A DNA stretch of 64,000 nucleotides from Salinisphaera sp049568105 (GTDB taxonomy: Bacteria > Pseudomonadota > Gammaproteobacteria > Nevskiales > Salinisphaeraceae), in contig NZ_CP145335.1 in NCBI RefSeq assembly GCF_049568105.1, positions 1,798,001-1,862,000 of the forward strand, read 5' to 3'. A model generated the notes under the pieces. It was not told the DNA's origin, made no database searches, and saw nothing but the letters and a program-made list of their open reading frames with translations. Both the position numbers and the translations under genes were made by a program. This document shows positions 43,517 through 52,135 of the stretch, piece by piece; positions within the stretch are counted from its first letter, which is position 1, and the number at the start of each line of letters is the position of its first letter.

Positions 43517-44776
43517 ATGGTCTTAGATCGGGTCTCGAAATTCACGCTATTTTTGGCCCCGACTGGTATTTTCTTTCTACCGTTGTCCGCACTAGGGTCG
43601 TTCCGAGCCTTCTATATTCCGCTGGTAATTTTAAACGCATGGGCTATTGCACGGCTATCTGCACGCCAGTTAGCTGAGTTCGGGGTTCTTTTACTTATAG
43701 CCGCTGTTTTCTGGGCAAGTGCCAGTTATGGTTACGTGTCATTTGTTCTTATACCAGAAGGGCTTTCGTCAAACCCGTTTGTACGTTGGCTAGTAATCGT
43801 TAATTTGATGTTTGGTTTTTATTTTATCGGTTGCTGGCTTAGCGAAGCACGGAATTCGGAAGAATGGTTTGCGCGACTAGATTTTAGTTATCGCGGTTTT
43901 GTGCTTGTTTTCTTGTTAGGATTCGTGCTTTACGCTGGTGTGGTCTTTGGACCGGTTCCGGCCACCTTATATGAACATGTGGTAACGGTGGAGCAAAGTG
44001 CTTTTGGCTATTTAAGATTTTCGCCGGGCACATATCCAAACGAATTCGGAACGCTCTGTTCGTTCTTTGCGCTATTTGCTTTAATCAAAAATTCCCGCCA
44101 AGGTGGCACAGCTTCTCTGCTGGTGGCCTTGATGGCTCTAATCGGCATTGCTTTAGCATCAACGCGCTCGGCGTACGTAACGTTAATAGTAGGCGTACTC
44201 ATAGTTTTAGTTGGAATACCGAGTTTGAAACGTCGTACGCAAATTATGGGTGCGATTTTATTCGCTATACCGCTAGGCTTGCTTCTACTGAACTTTCTCG
44301 GATTTAACTTTTTGGCAGTGTTAAAAGGTGGTTTCGATGCCGCGCTGAATCCGAATCAAGGTAGTTTGGGAGAGCGACTCCAAGGTTGGGCTTCCGCCGC
44401 GAGTCAGTTTGTCAATTTTCCATTTCTTGGATTTGGATTCGAATCGCCGAATATTTCTTTCCTTCATAATTTATTTTTGCAGGAAATTTTCGGATTAGGT
44501 TTAGTAGGTTGCGCTCTTTTAATTCTGTTGTCGATGGCTTTTTGGGTTTTAAGAAAAACCAACTTAGATAAGACATTCGAATGCAGTTCGTTTTCGGAAG
44601 AGAGATACGTATTTTTAATTCGTATAATTGCTCTTGAACACACAGTGTTATTCGGTCTCAATAACCATAATCAGAGCCATTTTTTAACTTGGCTTACATT
44701 CGCTTTATTTGTTTCTAATATGACTGTGGATTTGGGTGGCAAAATAGCACTCAGTCAAGCGAAAGGTAGGAGATAA
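43517..44776 (+). CDS. wzy: Wzy-like polysaccharide polymerase or O-antigen ligase
   Basis: A 419-residue polytopic protein with about 11 hydrophobic segments and a large loop around residues 140-185 containing the RFSPGTYPNEFGTLCSFF region typical of the Wzy_C/O-antigen ligase family, followed by ALASTRSAYVTLIVG. In a Wzx/Wzy-type locus such a protein polymerises repeat units in the periplasm; a ligase role cannot be excluded. The coding sequence is A+T-rich compared with wza, consistent with acquisition by transfer. Confidence 0.75.
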   Translation: MVLDRVSKFTLFLAPTGIFFLPLSALGSFRAFYIPLVILNAWAIARLSARQLAEFGVLLLIAAVFWASASYGYVSFVLIPEGLSSNPFVRWLVIVNLMFGFYFIGCWLSEARNSEEWFARLDFSYRGFVLVFLLGFVLYAGVVFGPVPATLYEHVVTVEQSAFGYLRFSPGTYPNEFGTLCSFFALFALIKNSRQGGTASLLVALMALIGIALASTRSAYVTLIVGVLIVLVGIPSLKRRTQIMGAILFAIPLGLLLLNFLGFNFLAVLKGGFDAALNPNQGSLGERLQGWASAASQFVNFPFLGFGFESPNISFLHNLFLQEIFGLGLVGCALLILLSMAFWVLRKTNLDKTFECSSFSEERYVFLIRIIALEHTVLFGLNNHNQSHFLTWLTFALFVSNMTVDLGGKIALSQAKGRR

Positions 44777-44885
44777 ATGCTTTGTCTCGAGCGTAATCTA
44801 CGCCTGCTACATTAGCTAACTAAAATCATAAAATTTTTATCGTTTTAGCTCCATTGCGATTGCAGAATTCTTAAGTGCTACTTAG

Positions 44886-45689
44886 ATGTATCAATTAATT
44901 AGTGAACTTTATTCGCTACTCACCAATGAACAACGCCGTCGTCTAAAGTGGCTGCAGTTGCTAGTGATCTTAATGGCGTTTTCAGAAATAGCAGGTGTAG
45001 CGATTATAGGCCCGTTCATGTCTATCGCCACCGACAAAGCGCATTTGCAAAGCCATCACACTGTTTGGGCAGTCTACCGATGGATGGGGGCCTCTTCGCC
45101 GGATCAGTTTCTGGTTATCGGTGGCGTGATAGTCTTCGGCGTTTTAGTCTTTGCGGCTGCATTTTCGATATTCGCCTCATGGCGGCTTTTTATTTACGGC
45201 TCTTATGTCGGCGCCGAAATCAGCCAGCGGCTCTATAACCATTATCTTTATCAAAACTGGTTGTTTCATGCGAACGGGTCGAGCAGCAATCTGACCAAAC
45301 AGGTGGCACAAGAATCTAATCGACTAACGGATAATATACTTATACCGCTTATGCAGTTGAATGCCAAGATGGCCATAATTGCCATCATGGCGCTCGTGGT
45401 TTTCTTCTATAATCCGTGGGTAGCGCTTTGCGGCTTGGCACTTTTTGTTCTGGCCTATGCTGCTATTTACTTAACCGTTCGGCGTCGTTTGATTGCGAAT
45501 GGTGCGCTAATCAGCTCATCGGCCGGCGCCCGATTCAAGCTTATGGCTGAAGGCTTCGGCGGTATAAAAGATGTTCTGGTGCTTGGGCGCCAGCGGATTT
45601 TTACTGAGCGATTCGAAAAGGCCAGCCAGGATTTTGCTTACGCTAAAGGGGTCACTCAGGCGCCGGCTTCCTTTTCGTCCTTCTTATGA
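44886..45689 (+). pseudogene. Truncated ABC flippase copy
   Basis: 267 codons matching the first 260 residues of the intact ABC transporter at 47396-49201, then nine unrelated residues (APASFSSFL) and a stop. It has only part of the transmembrane domain and no ATPase domain, so it should not transport. Similarity is mosaic: 45004-45175 and 45531-45663 are identical to 47514-47685 and 48041-48173, while the flanking parts differ at many silent sites. Similarity ends abruptly at 45663. Confidence 0.88.
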
Positions 45690-46051
45690 CGGCTACAGTC
45701 GGTATTGATACCAATCAAAATTTCTGTGTTCTCGCATATTATGTTGCGTTTATTCTACCCAAGGTGCAGAGTTTTTTCGGAGAGCGCCAAATAAATGTAT
45801 TCACTTCGGAAAAAGATGCTACGTCTTTCGCCTCGAGCTCGAGTAGTGGACGCTAGAGCCAGAAATCGAGCAGCCATTCAAGGTCGTCGAAAGTCATGGC
45901 ACGCTACTCTGTCAAGATATTAACCTTTTTAAAATTACCGGTCACTGCAGTAGTCAGGCTATTTACCTCATTATCCTACGCAGTGGCGCTTTGAATAGAA
46001 CCAACGCCGTTGATTTTCTAATTAAAAGTCATAATTTTTTAATAGGATATT
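45690..46051. other. Low-GC interval with a possible gene remnant
   Basis: After the truncated flippase copy no intact gene is seen. A plus-strand frame from about 45849 reads 72 codons without a start (SHGTLLCQDINLFKITGH is part of it) and ends at 46066, overlapping the next start by 15 bases like the 3' end of an operon gene. I do not recognise it. It is probably the tail of a decayed gene. Confidence 0.4.
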
Positions 46052-46816
46052 ATGAAAAAAATTAAATTATCTAGTACAAGTAAAAATTGGGAAAAATTCG
46101 GGTAACTAGATCCTTATTATGGCGTTGTGTCACATGATAGATACCGGTCGGAAACGTTAACGGAAGATAATAAACGAGTTTTTTTTGAAAGTGGTCAACA
46201 ACATATCGACCATATACTAAAAATTATTGAGATGAATGGGTCGCAGCGGGATAATTTCCGTAACGTGCTCGATTTTGGCTGTGGTGTGGGGCGACTGATT
46301 ATTCCGCTTGCGGAACATGCCGATAACGTAGTCGGAATTGACGCCTCCGAATCTATGCTTCGCGAAGCTAGAAAGAATTGTAGAAAATTTAATGTTACGA
46401 ACGTTGAGTTAGCCACTAACTTGGACTCTGAACTCGGGGATGATAAAAAATTTGATTTAGTCCATACTTACATTGTTTTGCAACATATCCGCCCAATAGA
46501 TGGCTATGATTTGATTCGTCGCCTTGTCGAATGTTTGGACGATAACGGTATAGGTGTGCTTCATATAACGTTTTTTGAGACTAAAAGATATCGTAAATTT
46601 CGTAAGCTAGTGCGTGATTACGTGCCTTTTAGCAATAAGTTGATCAACTTGAAGAACGGCCAAAAAGCCAGCTATCCAAGAATGGAAATGAATATTTACT
46701 CTTTAAATGTCGTGTTTAAAATTTTATACGATTTTAATTGCTCTATCTTTTCTCAAGAATTAACCGATCACGGTGGCACGATTGGTACGGTAATTTATTT
46801 CAATCGTGAATTGTAA
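46052..46816 (+). pseudogene. SAM-dependent methyltransferase with a premature stop
   Basis: The natural start is ATG 46052, with AGGAT upstream. Codons 1-17 end NWEKFG; codon 18 is TAA (46103-46105); the frame then continues LDPYYGVVSHDRYRSE without shift to 46816. WEKFG-x-LDPYYGV is a usual N-terminus of this class I methyltransferase family, so the stop is a point change inside the gene. The remainder is intact, with the SAM motif VLDFGCGVGRLIIPLA and ASESMLREARKN. Translation might restart at GTG 46127, giving 229 residues. GC is very low. Confidence 0.8.
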
Positions 46817-47395
46817 TTTGAAACGGTCAGTACAGCTTCTTTAGTCATCGCGTATTCCCAAGGCTGATTGTTTTAGCTTATTAGGGGACCCGGCGGGGTT
46901 TTTTATAAGCGGCAATTTTGCGCGGCCTAGGTATTCCAGAAAACGGCTTCGTGTAGTCATACTGATAAACAAAGCTGTCGGTTCTAGCATATTCTATTGA
47001 TTTTGCTAAAGTGCGCTATGTTCGATAGGAATCTGGAGTCGAAAGTGCGTCCGCCATTCATAAAAGTCGCCGATATATCGGGAGGTTGAGAGCTTACGCT
47101 AGTAAGCGATTATTTCTCACGCTCATTCTTCATGCCGGCTGATTTTAGGCCAAACTTCACGACAACAATATTTGATCTTGCTAAGTTGTAATCGAATCGG
47201 GTATCCGATTGAATATTTCTAACGCTTGATAATTATTTCCTAACAGCTATCTGGCGCTTTATCATCTCGAAGCGATGCTGATCGATGTCGGTCATATTTA
47301 ATTGTAGTCGTGGTTCGTTAAAACGTACATTTTGAAGAGTTGGCGCGGTCCTAAATTTGTGCGCGGCCTGCTATTTAATATCTTGAACGCCCCTC
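46817..47395. other. Gene-free interval before the intact flippase
   Basis: About 580 bases of A+T-rich sequence without a supported gene. A small hairpin, ACCC (46888-46891) with GGGT (46896-46899), is followed by a T-run to 46904 and may terminate the methyltransferase transcript. The promoter of the flippase gene may lie in the rest. Confidence 0.4.
46888..46904 (+). terminator. Weak intrinsic terminator after the methyltransferase
   Basis: A four-bp G/C stem (ACCC-GGCG-GGGT) followed by six T, 72 bases after the methyltransferase stop. The stem is short, so the call is tentative. Confidence 0.4.
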
Positions 47396-49201
47396 ATGTA
47401 TAAATTATTAAGCGAACTTTATTCGTTACTCACGTGCGAACAGCGCCGCCGTTTAAAATGGTTGCAACTGATGGTCGTACTGATGGCGTTCGCGGAGATA
47501 GCCGGAGTAGCGCTTATAGGCCCGTTCATGTCTATCGCCACCGACAAAGCGCATTTGCAAAGCCATCACACTGTTTGGGCAGTCTACCGATGGATGGGGG
47601 CCTCTTCGCCGGATCAGTTTCTGGTTATCGGTGGCGTGATAGTCTTCGGCGTTTTAGTCTTTGCGGCTGCATTTTCGATATTCGCTTCATGGCGGCTTTT
47701 TATCTACGGCTCTTATGTTGGGGCTGAAATCAGCCAACGCCTTTATAACCATTATCTTTACCAAAGCTGGCTATTTCACGCGAATGGATCCAGCAGCAAC
47801 CTAACCAAGCAGGTAGCGCAGGAATCCAACCGGCTAACGGATAACATACTTATCCCACTTATGCAGTTGAATGCCAAGATAGCCTTGATTGCAATCATGG
47901 CTATCGCGGTTTTTTTCTACAATCCCTGGGTCGCGCTCAGTGGGTTAGTGCTTTTCGTCTTGGCTTATGCCGCTATTTATTTCACCGTCCGGCGTCGGCT
48001 CATTGCAAACGGTGCGCTCATCAGCTCGTCGGCTGGCGCTCGATTCAAGCTTATGGCTGAAGGCTTCGGCGGTATAAAAGATGTTCTGGTGCTTGGGCGC
48101 CAGCGGATTTTTACTGAGCGATTCGAAAAGGCCAGCCAGGATTTTGCTTACGCTAAAGGGGTCACTCAGGCGCTGGGTCAAACTCCGAGATACCTGATCG
48201 AGACCGTGGCCTATGGGTCGATCGTGTTGCTTGTACTTTATTTGATCACGCTCTATGACGGTAGCGCGAAAGCGATTTTGCCGGCTCTTTCGTTCTACGC
48301 GCTGGTTGGATTCAAGATGCTGCCTGCGCTCCAGTCAAGTTACCAGAATATCTCGAAGCTACGCTCCAATCTTGCTGCATTCGAGGCCGTCAGAAAGGAT
48401 CTAATTGATAGTTCACAGGGCCGGGACTTCAGTTTCGACGGTACTCGGACAACTGAGAAGATGCCAGTCCAGCAAGCAGTCGAATTACGAAACGTTCGAT
48501 TTGCGTATCCCGGTAAAGATGCTCTCGCGTTGGAAAACGTTACTATTAGAATTCCCAGAAATCATAACGTAGGTCTTGTAGGAGCTACAGGGTCTGGGAA
48601 ATCGACGGCGATCGATGTGTTTCTGGGGTTGCTGGAGCCTCAAGCTGGCGCTCTGGAGGTTGACGGCGTACCGGTGAATAATCAGAACAAGCGAACTTGG
48701 CAAAACAACGTAGGTTACGTGCCGCAGGATATTTTCCTCGCCGATGCGACGATCCGCGAAAACATTGCATTTGGTCTGCCGCCGGAGGTCATCGACGAAG
48801 AAAAGATAGGGCATGCCGTAAGGTTGGCGCATCTCGAAGAACTGCTAGATCAGTTGTCGAACGGTCTGGAAACACGAGTGGGCGAGCGTGGTGTCCAGCT
48901 TTCCGGGGGACAGAAGCAGAGGATCGGTATTGCGAGAGCTCTATACAACGATGCCGATGTGCTGATATTCGACGAGGCTACGAGCGCGCTGGACGGTTTG
49001 ACAGAAAAAAAGATTATGACATCAATTTACGAGTTTGCGGGCAGAAAGACGATATTAATGATTGCGCATCGGCTAAGCACTGTGAGGAGGTGCGACACGA
49101 TTTACCTCATGCGCAACGGGCAAGTTATCGACACTGGCGACTACGATGAGTTAAGCAATAATAACGAGGTATTTCGCGAGATGGCGGAGCAGTCGTCATA
49201 G
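47396..49201 (+). CDS. ABC transporter, lipid-linked oligosaccharide flippase type
   Basis: A 601-residue fused permease-ATPase (half transporter, PglK/MsbA-like). The membrane domain covers residues 1 to about 310; the ATPase has Walker A GATGSGKST, signature LSGGQKQRIGIARAL, Walker B VLIFDEATSALD and the switch histidine in AHRLSTV. In a polysaccharide locus with Wzy and a WcaJ-type transferase but no separate Wzx, it is the best candidate for flipping the lipid-linked repeat unit, as PglK does. It has a truncated upstream paralogue at 44886-45689. A hairpin directly follows the stop. Confidence 0.9.
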   Translation: MYKLLSELYSLLTCEQRRRLKWLQLMVVLMAFAEIAGVALIGPFMSIATDKAHLQSHHTVWAVYRWMGASSPDQFLVIGGVIVFGVLVFAAAFSIFASWRLFIYGSYVGAEISQRLYNHYLYQSWLFHANGSSSNLTKQVAQESNRLTDNILIPLMQLNAKIALIAIMAIAVFFYNPWVALSGLVLFVLAYAAIYFTVRRRLIANGALISSSAGARFKLMAEGFGGIKDVLVLGRQRIFTERFEKASQDFAYAKGVTQALGQTPRYLIETVAYGSIVLLVLYLITLYDGSAKAILPALSFYALVGFKMLPALQSSYQNISKLRSNLAAFEAVRKDLIDSSQGRDFSFDGTRTTEKMPVQQAVELRNVRFAYPGKDALALENVTIRIPRNHNVGLVGATGSGKSTAIDVFLGLLEPQAGALEVDGVPVNNQNKRTWQNNVGYVPQDIFLADATIRENIAFGLPPEVIDEEKIGHAVRLAHLEELLDQLSNGLETRVGERGVQLSGGQKQRIGIARALYNDADVLIFDEATSALDGLTEKKIMTSIYEFAGRKTILMIAHRLSTVRRCDTIYLMRNGQVIDTGDYDELSNNNEVFREMAEQSS

Positions 49202-49227
49202 AGATTGCCAGCGTTTCTGGCGATCTC
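49201..49227 (+). terminator. Hairpin after the flippase gene
   Basis: GAGATTGCCAG (49201-49211) pairs with CTGGCGATCTC (49217-49227) with one G-T pair and a five-base loop, starting at the last base of the stop codon. No T-run follows, so it may be a stabilising or weak terminating structure. Confidence 0.5.
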
Positions 49228-49324
49228 AGGTAGTAGCGGACGCTGTTTTATTAGCCATCTTCGATTTTTATACACGCTTCGGTCTGTCGAGCGGGCTGAT
49301 TAATGCCTATATATCGGATTGTTC

Positions 49325-49629
49325 AGAACCTGTTCATAATCTTCTGAGCAGCAACGTCAGGAACGCCAAATTCAAGAACTGCAAGCTGGTATTGAGATAG
49401 CGCTCGCAGTTTTTCCATAAGCGTCGGCATTTGTCGAGCCAGGCAAACGAGCGCTCAACGACCCACCGTTGTGGAATAACTTCGAACGTATGCGCTTGCG
49501 GACGTCGAGCAATCTGCACGGTGGCATTGAAGCGATGGTTAATCACTTGGGCAAAAGCGCGCCCCCGATAACCGCCATCGCCGAGTACGCTTTCGACATG
49601 ATCTAGCATTGAACCGCCGCGATTGATGG
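49325..49629 (-). pseudogene. IS5-family transposase remnant
   Basis: On the minus strand the last 90 or so codons of an IS5-type DDE transposase remain, from about 49612 to the stop at 49334. The fragment contains VLGDGGYRG, RWVVERSFAWLDKCRRL with the catalytic Glu, and NLAFLTLLLRRL. The outer end GAACCTGTTCATAATCTTC begins near 49325. The rest of the element is missing where the IS3 element starts at 49630; no transposase sequence continues beyond 50825, so the 5' part was deleted. Confidence 0.8.
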
Positions 49630-49699
49630 GGTAATCCTCCCAAAAATTAGCGCGGGCCAGAAGTGGAATATTCTCGTACCCTGAATCGAGGAGGTTCCC

Positions 49700-49966
49700 G
49701 TGAAGAAATCCCGCTATACCGACAGCCAGATCCTGGCGATCCTCAAACAAGCCGAGGCCGGCACGCCCGTACCAGAGCTTTGTCGTGAACACGGTATGAG
49801 CTCGGCCACGTTCTACAAGTGGCGCAGCAAGTACGGTGGCATGGACGCCTCGCTCATGGCCCGCACGAAAGATCTCGAGGACGAAAATCGGCGGCTCAAG
49901 AAGATGTATGCCGAAAAACGGCTCAAGGCCGAGATCGTCCAGGAGGCGCTGACAAAAAAGTGGTAA
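49700..49966 (+). CDS. IS3-family transposase OrfA
   Basis: An 88-residue helix-turn-helix protein beginning MKKSRYTDSQILAILKQAE, with ELCREHGMSSATFYKWR as recognition helix region and a leucine-zipper-like LEDENRRLKKMYAE. It binds the element ends. The frame ends TGA/TAA shortly after the slippery site at 49954-49960, where a -1 shift leads into orfB. A GAGGAGG upstream (49688-49694) supports the start. Confidence 0.9.
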   Translation: MKKSRYTDSQILAILKQAEAGTPVPELCREHGMSSATFYKWRSKYGGMDASLMARTKDLEDENRRLKKMYAEKRLKAEIVQEALTKKW

Positions 49967-50787
49967 GGCCATCTCGCCGCCGCGAGATGGCCCAGTGCAG
50001 CGTGGCCGAGCATGGGATCAGCATCCGTCTGGCCTGTGCCGCATTCTCGATCAGTGCGACCTGCTATCGCTATCAGCCACGACTGTCGGACGAGAACGCC
50101 AAGATCGCGGATTGGCTGCTGCGGCTGACCGACACGCATCGTCGTTGGGGCTTTGGCCTGTGCTTTTTCTACCTGCGCAACGTCAAGGGCTTCGGCTGGA
50201 ACCACAAGCGCGTGTATCGGATCTATCGCGAGCTTGAACTGAATCTGCGGATCAAACCGCGCAAGCGCTTGCGACGCGAGGCACCGGAGAAACTGGCAGA
50301 GCCCGAGGCGATCAACCAAAGCTGGTCCATGGATTTCATGCATGACCAGCTCAGTGACGGCCGGGGCTTTCGGTTGTTCAACGTCATCGACGATTACAAC
50401 GGCGAAGGCCTCGGGATCGAAGTCGATCTATCATTGCTTTCGGCCCGCGTGATCCGGAGCCTCTAGCAGATCATGGAATGGCGCGGCAAGCCAAGGGCGA
50501 TCCGTTGCGACAATGACCCGGAATACATCAGCGGACCCCTGACGGTCTGGGCCGAGAAGCACGGCATCACGCTGCAATACCTCCAGCCCGGCAAGCCTCA
50601 GCAAAATGCCTATGTCGAGCGCCACAACCGAACCGTACGAACCGACTGGTTGAGCCTATACCTATTCGAATCGATCGCTGACGTCCAGAACGTCGCGACC
50701 GAATGGCTCTGGACTTACAATAACGAACGCCCGAACATGGCGCTCGGCGGCATCACCCCCAAGCAGAAGCTCGCAATGGCCGCTTAG
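49819..50787 (+). pseudogene. IS3-family transposase OrfB, broken by a stop codon
   Basis: The orfB frame carries the rve integrase domain: NQSWSMDFMHDQL with the first Asp, RCDNDPEYIS with the second Asp (usually CDNGPE), and NAYVERHNRTVR with the Glu. A TAG at 50464-50466, between VIRSL and QIMEWRGKP, interrupts it; the frame is otherwise continuous to 50787. The 5' part up to about 49960 overlaps orfA in another frame and is only translated after the frameshift. Confidence 0.88.
49954..49960 (+). promoter_or_regulatory. Programmed -1 frameshift site of the IS3 element
   Basis: The heptamer AAAAAAG at the end of orfA lets ribosomes shift by -1 into the orfB frame, the usual way IS3 elements make OrfAB. 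The relative frames of orfA and orfB agree with a -1 shift. Confidence 0.7.
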
Positions 50788-50829
50788 CTCCACTTTTGGC
50801 TCGCGTTAAGAATGGGGGCATTACCATAA

Positions 50830-51114
50830 GGGAAGGCGCATAAGTATCGTGCAATATCGGTCGATGAGGCGCTTGTTATCGTAACCACATACCCGCGACA
50901 AATGAATGATATATTGTCGAAGCACAGTAATCTTCCGATTCTAATTGATTAACTACGAGAAGTCGGTTGAAAATCCGCGGAAAACTGTCCGTTCGATTAT
51001 CGATTTCCTCTCTCTATCTCGATGTTGGTCTTTTAGTCGAGCGTCGTGTTGCATCACGAACTGGAAAGAAGAAAACCATCGCAGAGGTGGCATGGCAAGC
51101 GGCTTCGGGTGTGA
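50830..51114 (+). pseudogene. Sulfotransferase C-terminal remnant, frameshifted
   Basis: Three plus-strand frames in succession read like one sulfotransferase tail: KYRAISVDEALVIVTTYP and SNLPILI up to 50946; after a one-base shift INYEKSVENPRKTVRSIIDF (from 50948, the P-x2-x-R PAPS-binding style motif of the family); and then in another frame LHHELERRKPSQRW to a TGA at 51112-51114. The N-terminal part with the PAPS P-loop is absent, cut off at the IS3 element. Assignment is by motif memory only. Confidence 0.55.
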
Positions 51115-51232
51115 AAAGTCGTTTGCGTCAATATGTGGTCTGATGTTTGACCGTGGTTCCTGAAGCAGCTGTACGTGTCTTTGCTCCGCCTGACAGGTAG
51201 AGCGGTATAGTCGCGCAACAAATAAGATTAAG

Positions 51233-52135
51233 ATGTCGGTTAAGGCAATATTTAGTCGCCTAAAAGGCGAGACTAGGAAACGTGTAACTCGGCGGATTTA
51301 TGCGACGGTGACGCCGTGGTTGCCTCTAGATTGCTCGGCGCAGCCCCATGAGCTTCGGGCTGAGCTTGTTGTGTCCCTAACTTCCTATCCAGCGCGCTTT
51401 GGCCTGCTAAGACTTACGCTGCGTACGCTCATTAGGCAATCGGTCGCGCCGGACAGAATCCTGTTGTGGATAGCCCACGGTGATTTACCAAGCCTGCCTC
51501 GCTCGGTACTACGTTTGCATCAGAAGGGACATATTGAGATCCGCGGATATGATGACATCCGTTCGTATAAGAAGATTATCCCGGCTATTGAAGAATGCCC
51601 TGATGCGTTCGTGGTCACCGCAGACGATGATATTAATTATAGGACGAACTGGCTTGAAGAGCTCGTAGAGACATACAGAGCTAATGCCGACGCTTTATGT
51701 GTACCATTTCACCGTGGCCATACGGTAACACTGGACGGTGATGGAAAGCCTCTTGCTTATAGTCGCTGGAGATGGGAGGAAACGCCTACAGTTCCCTCGC
51801 GACTTTCGATGCCGACGGGGGCGGGCGGGGTTCTTTACCCGCCTGGATGTTTTTATGCTGACGTCACGAACCGCGTAAAATTCCAGGAGCTTGCACCTTA
51901 TGCAGATGATATCTGGCTGTACTGGATGGTTGTTTTGGGAGGATACCGTCCGGTCCGTGTCGAAAATGCAAAGCCACTAAAAAAATGGCCAACGACGAAC
52001 GCAGGCGGACTACGTGAGTTGAACGCAGAGCAGGGCTGGAACGACCTCCAGGTTAAACGAATGGTCGATTTCTACGGAAGTCCTGCAGCTATTGCGGCTA
52101 CCGTCGACAAGGCTGGGTCTGCGCCAGATGAATAA
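51233..52135 (+). CDS. Glycosyltransferase, GT-A type
   Basis: A predicted sugar transferase of 300 residues. It shows LVVSLTSYPARFGLLRLTLR and LIRQSVAPDRILLWI, as in GT2-like enzymes of capsule loci, and a DXD-type metal site in VVTADDDINYRTNW (near residue 134). No membrane segment is seen, so it acts at the cytoplasmic face. The 3' end overlaps the Stealth gene by eight bases, so the two are coupled. Donor and acceptor are unknown. Confidence 0.75.
   Translation: MSVKAIFSRLKGETRKRVTRRIYATVTPWLPLDCSAQPHELRAELVVSLTSYPARFGLLRLTLRTLIRQSVAPDRILLWIAHGDLPSLPRSVLRLHQKGHIEIRGYDDIRSYKKIIPAIEECPDAFVVTADDDINYRTNWLEELVETYRANADALCVPFHRGHTVTLDGDGKPLAYSRWRWEETPTVPSRLSMPTGAGGVLYPPGCFYADVTNRVKFQELAPYADDIWLYWMVVLGGYRPVRVENAKPLKKWPTTNAGGLRELNAEQGWNDLQVKRMVDFYGSPAAIAATVDKAGSAPDE

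Larger units (their letters stand above)
49630..50825 (+). mobile_element. IS3-family insertion sequence, inactivated
   Basis: About 1.2 kb with imperfect terminal inverted repeats: the left end GGTAATCCTCCC (49630) and the inverted right end GGTAATGCCCCC (50825), with further matching GCG-GCCA-AAGTGGA inside both. It carries orfA (49700-49966), a slippery AAAAAAG and orfB. orfB has an in-frame TAG at 50464-50466, so the transposase cannot be made in full. It abuts the IS5-type remnant on the left and a sulfotransferase remnant on the right. Confidence 0.85.
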
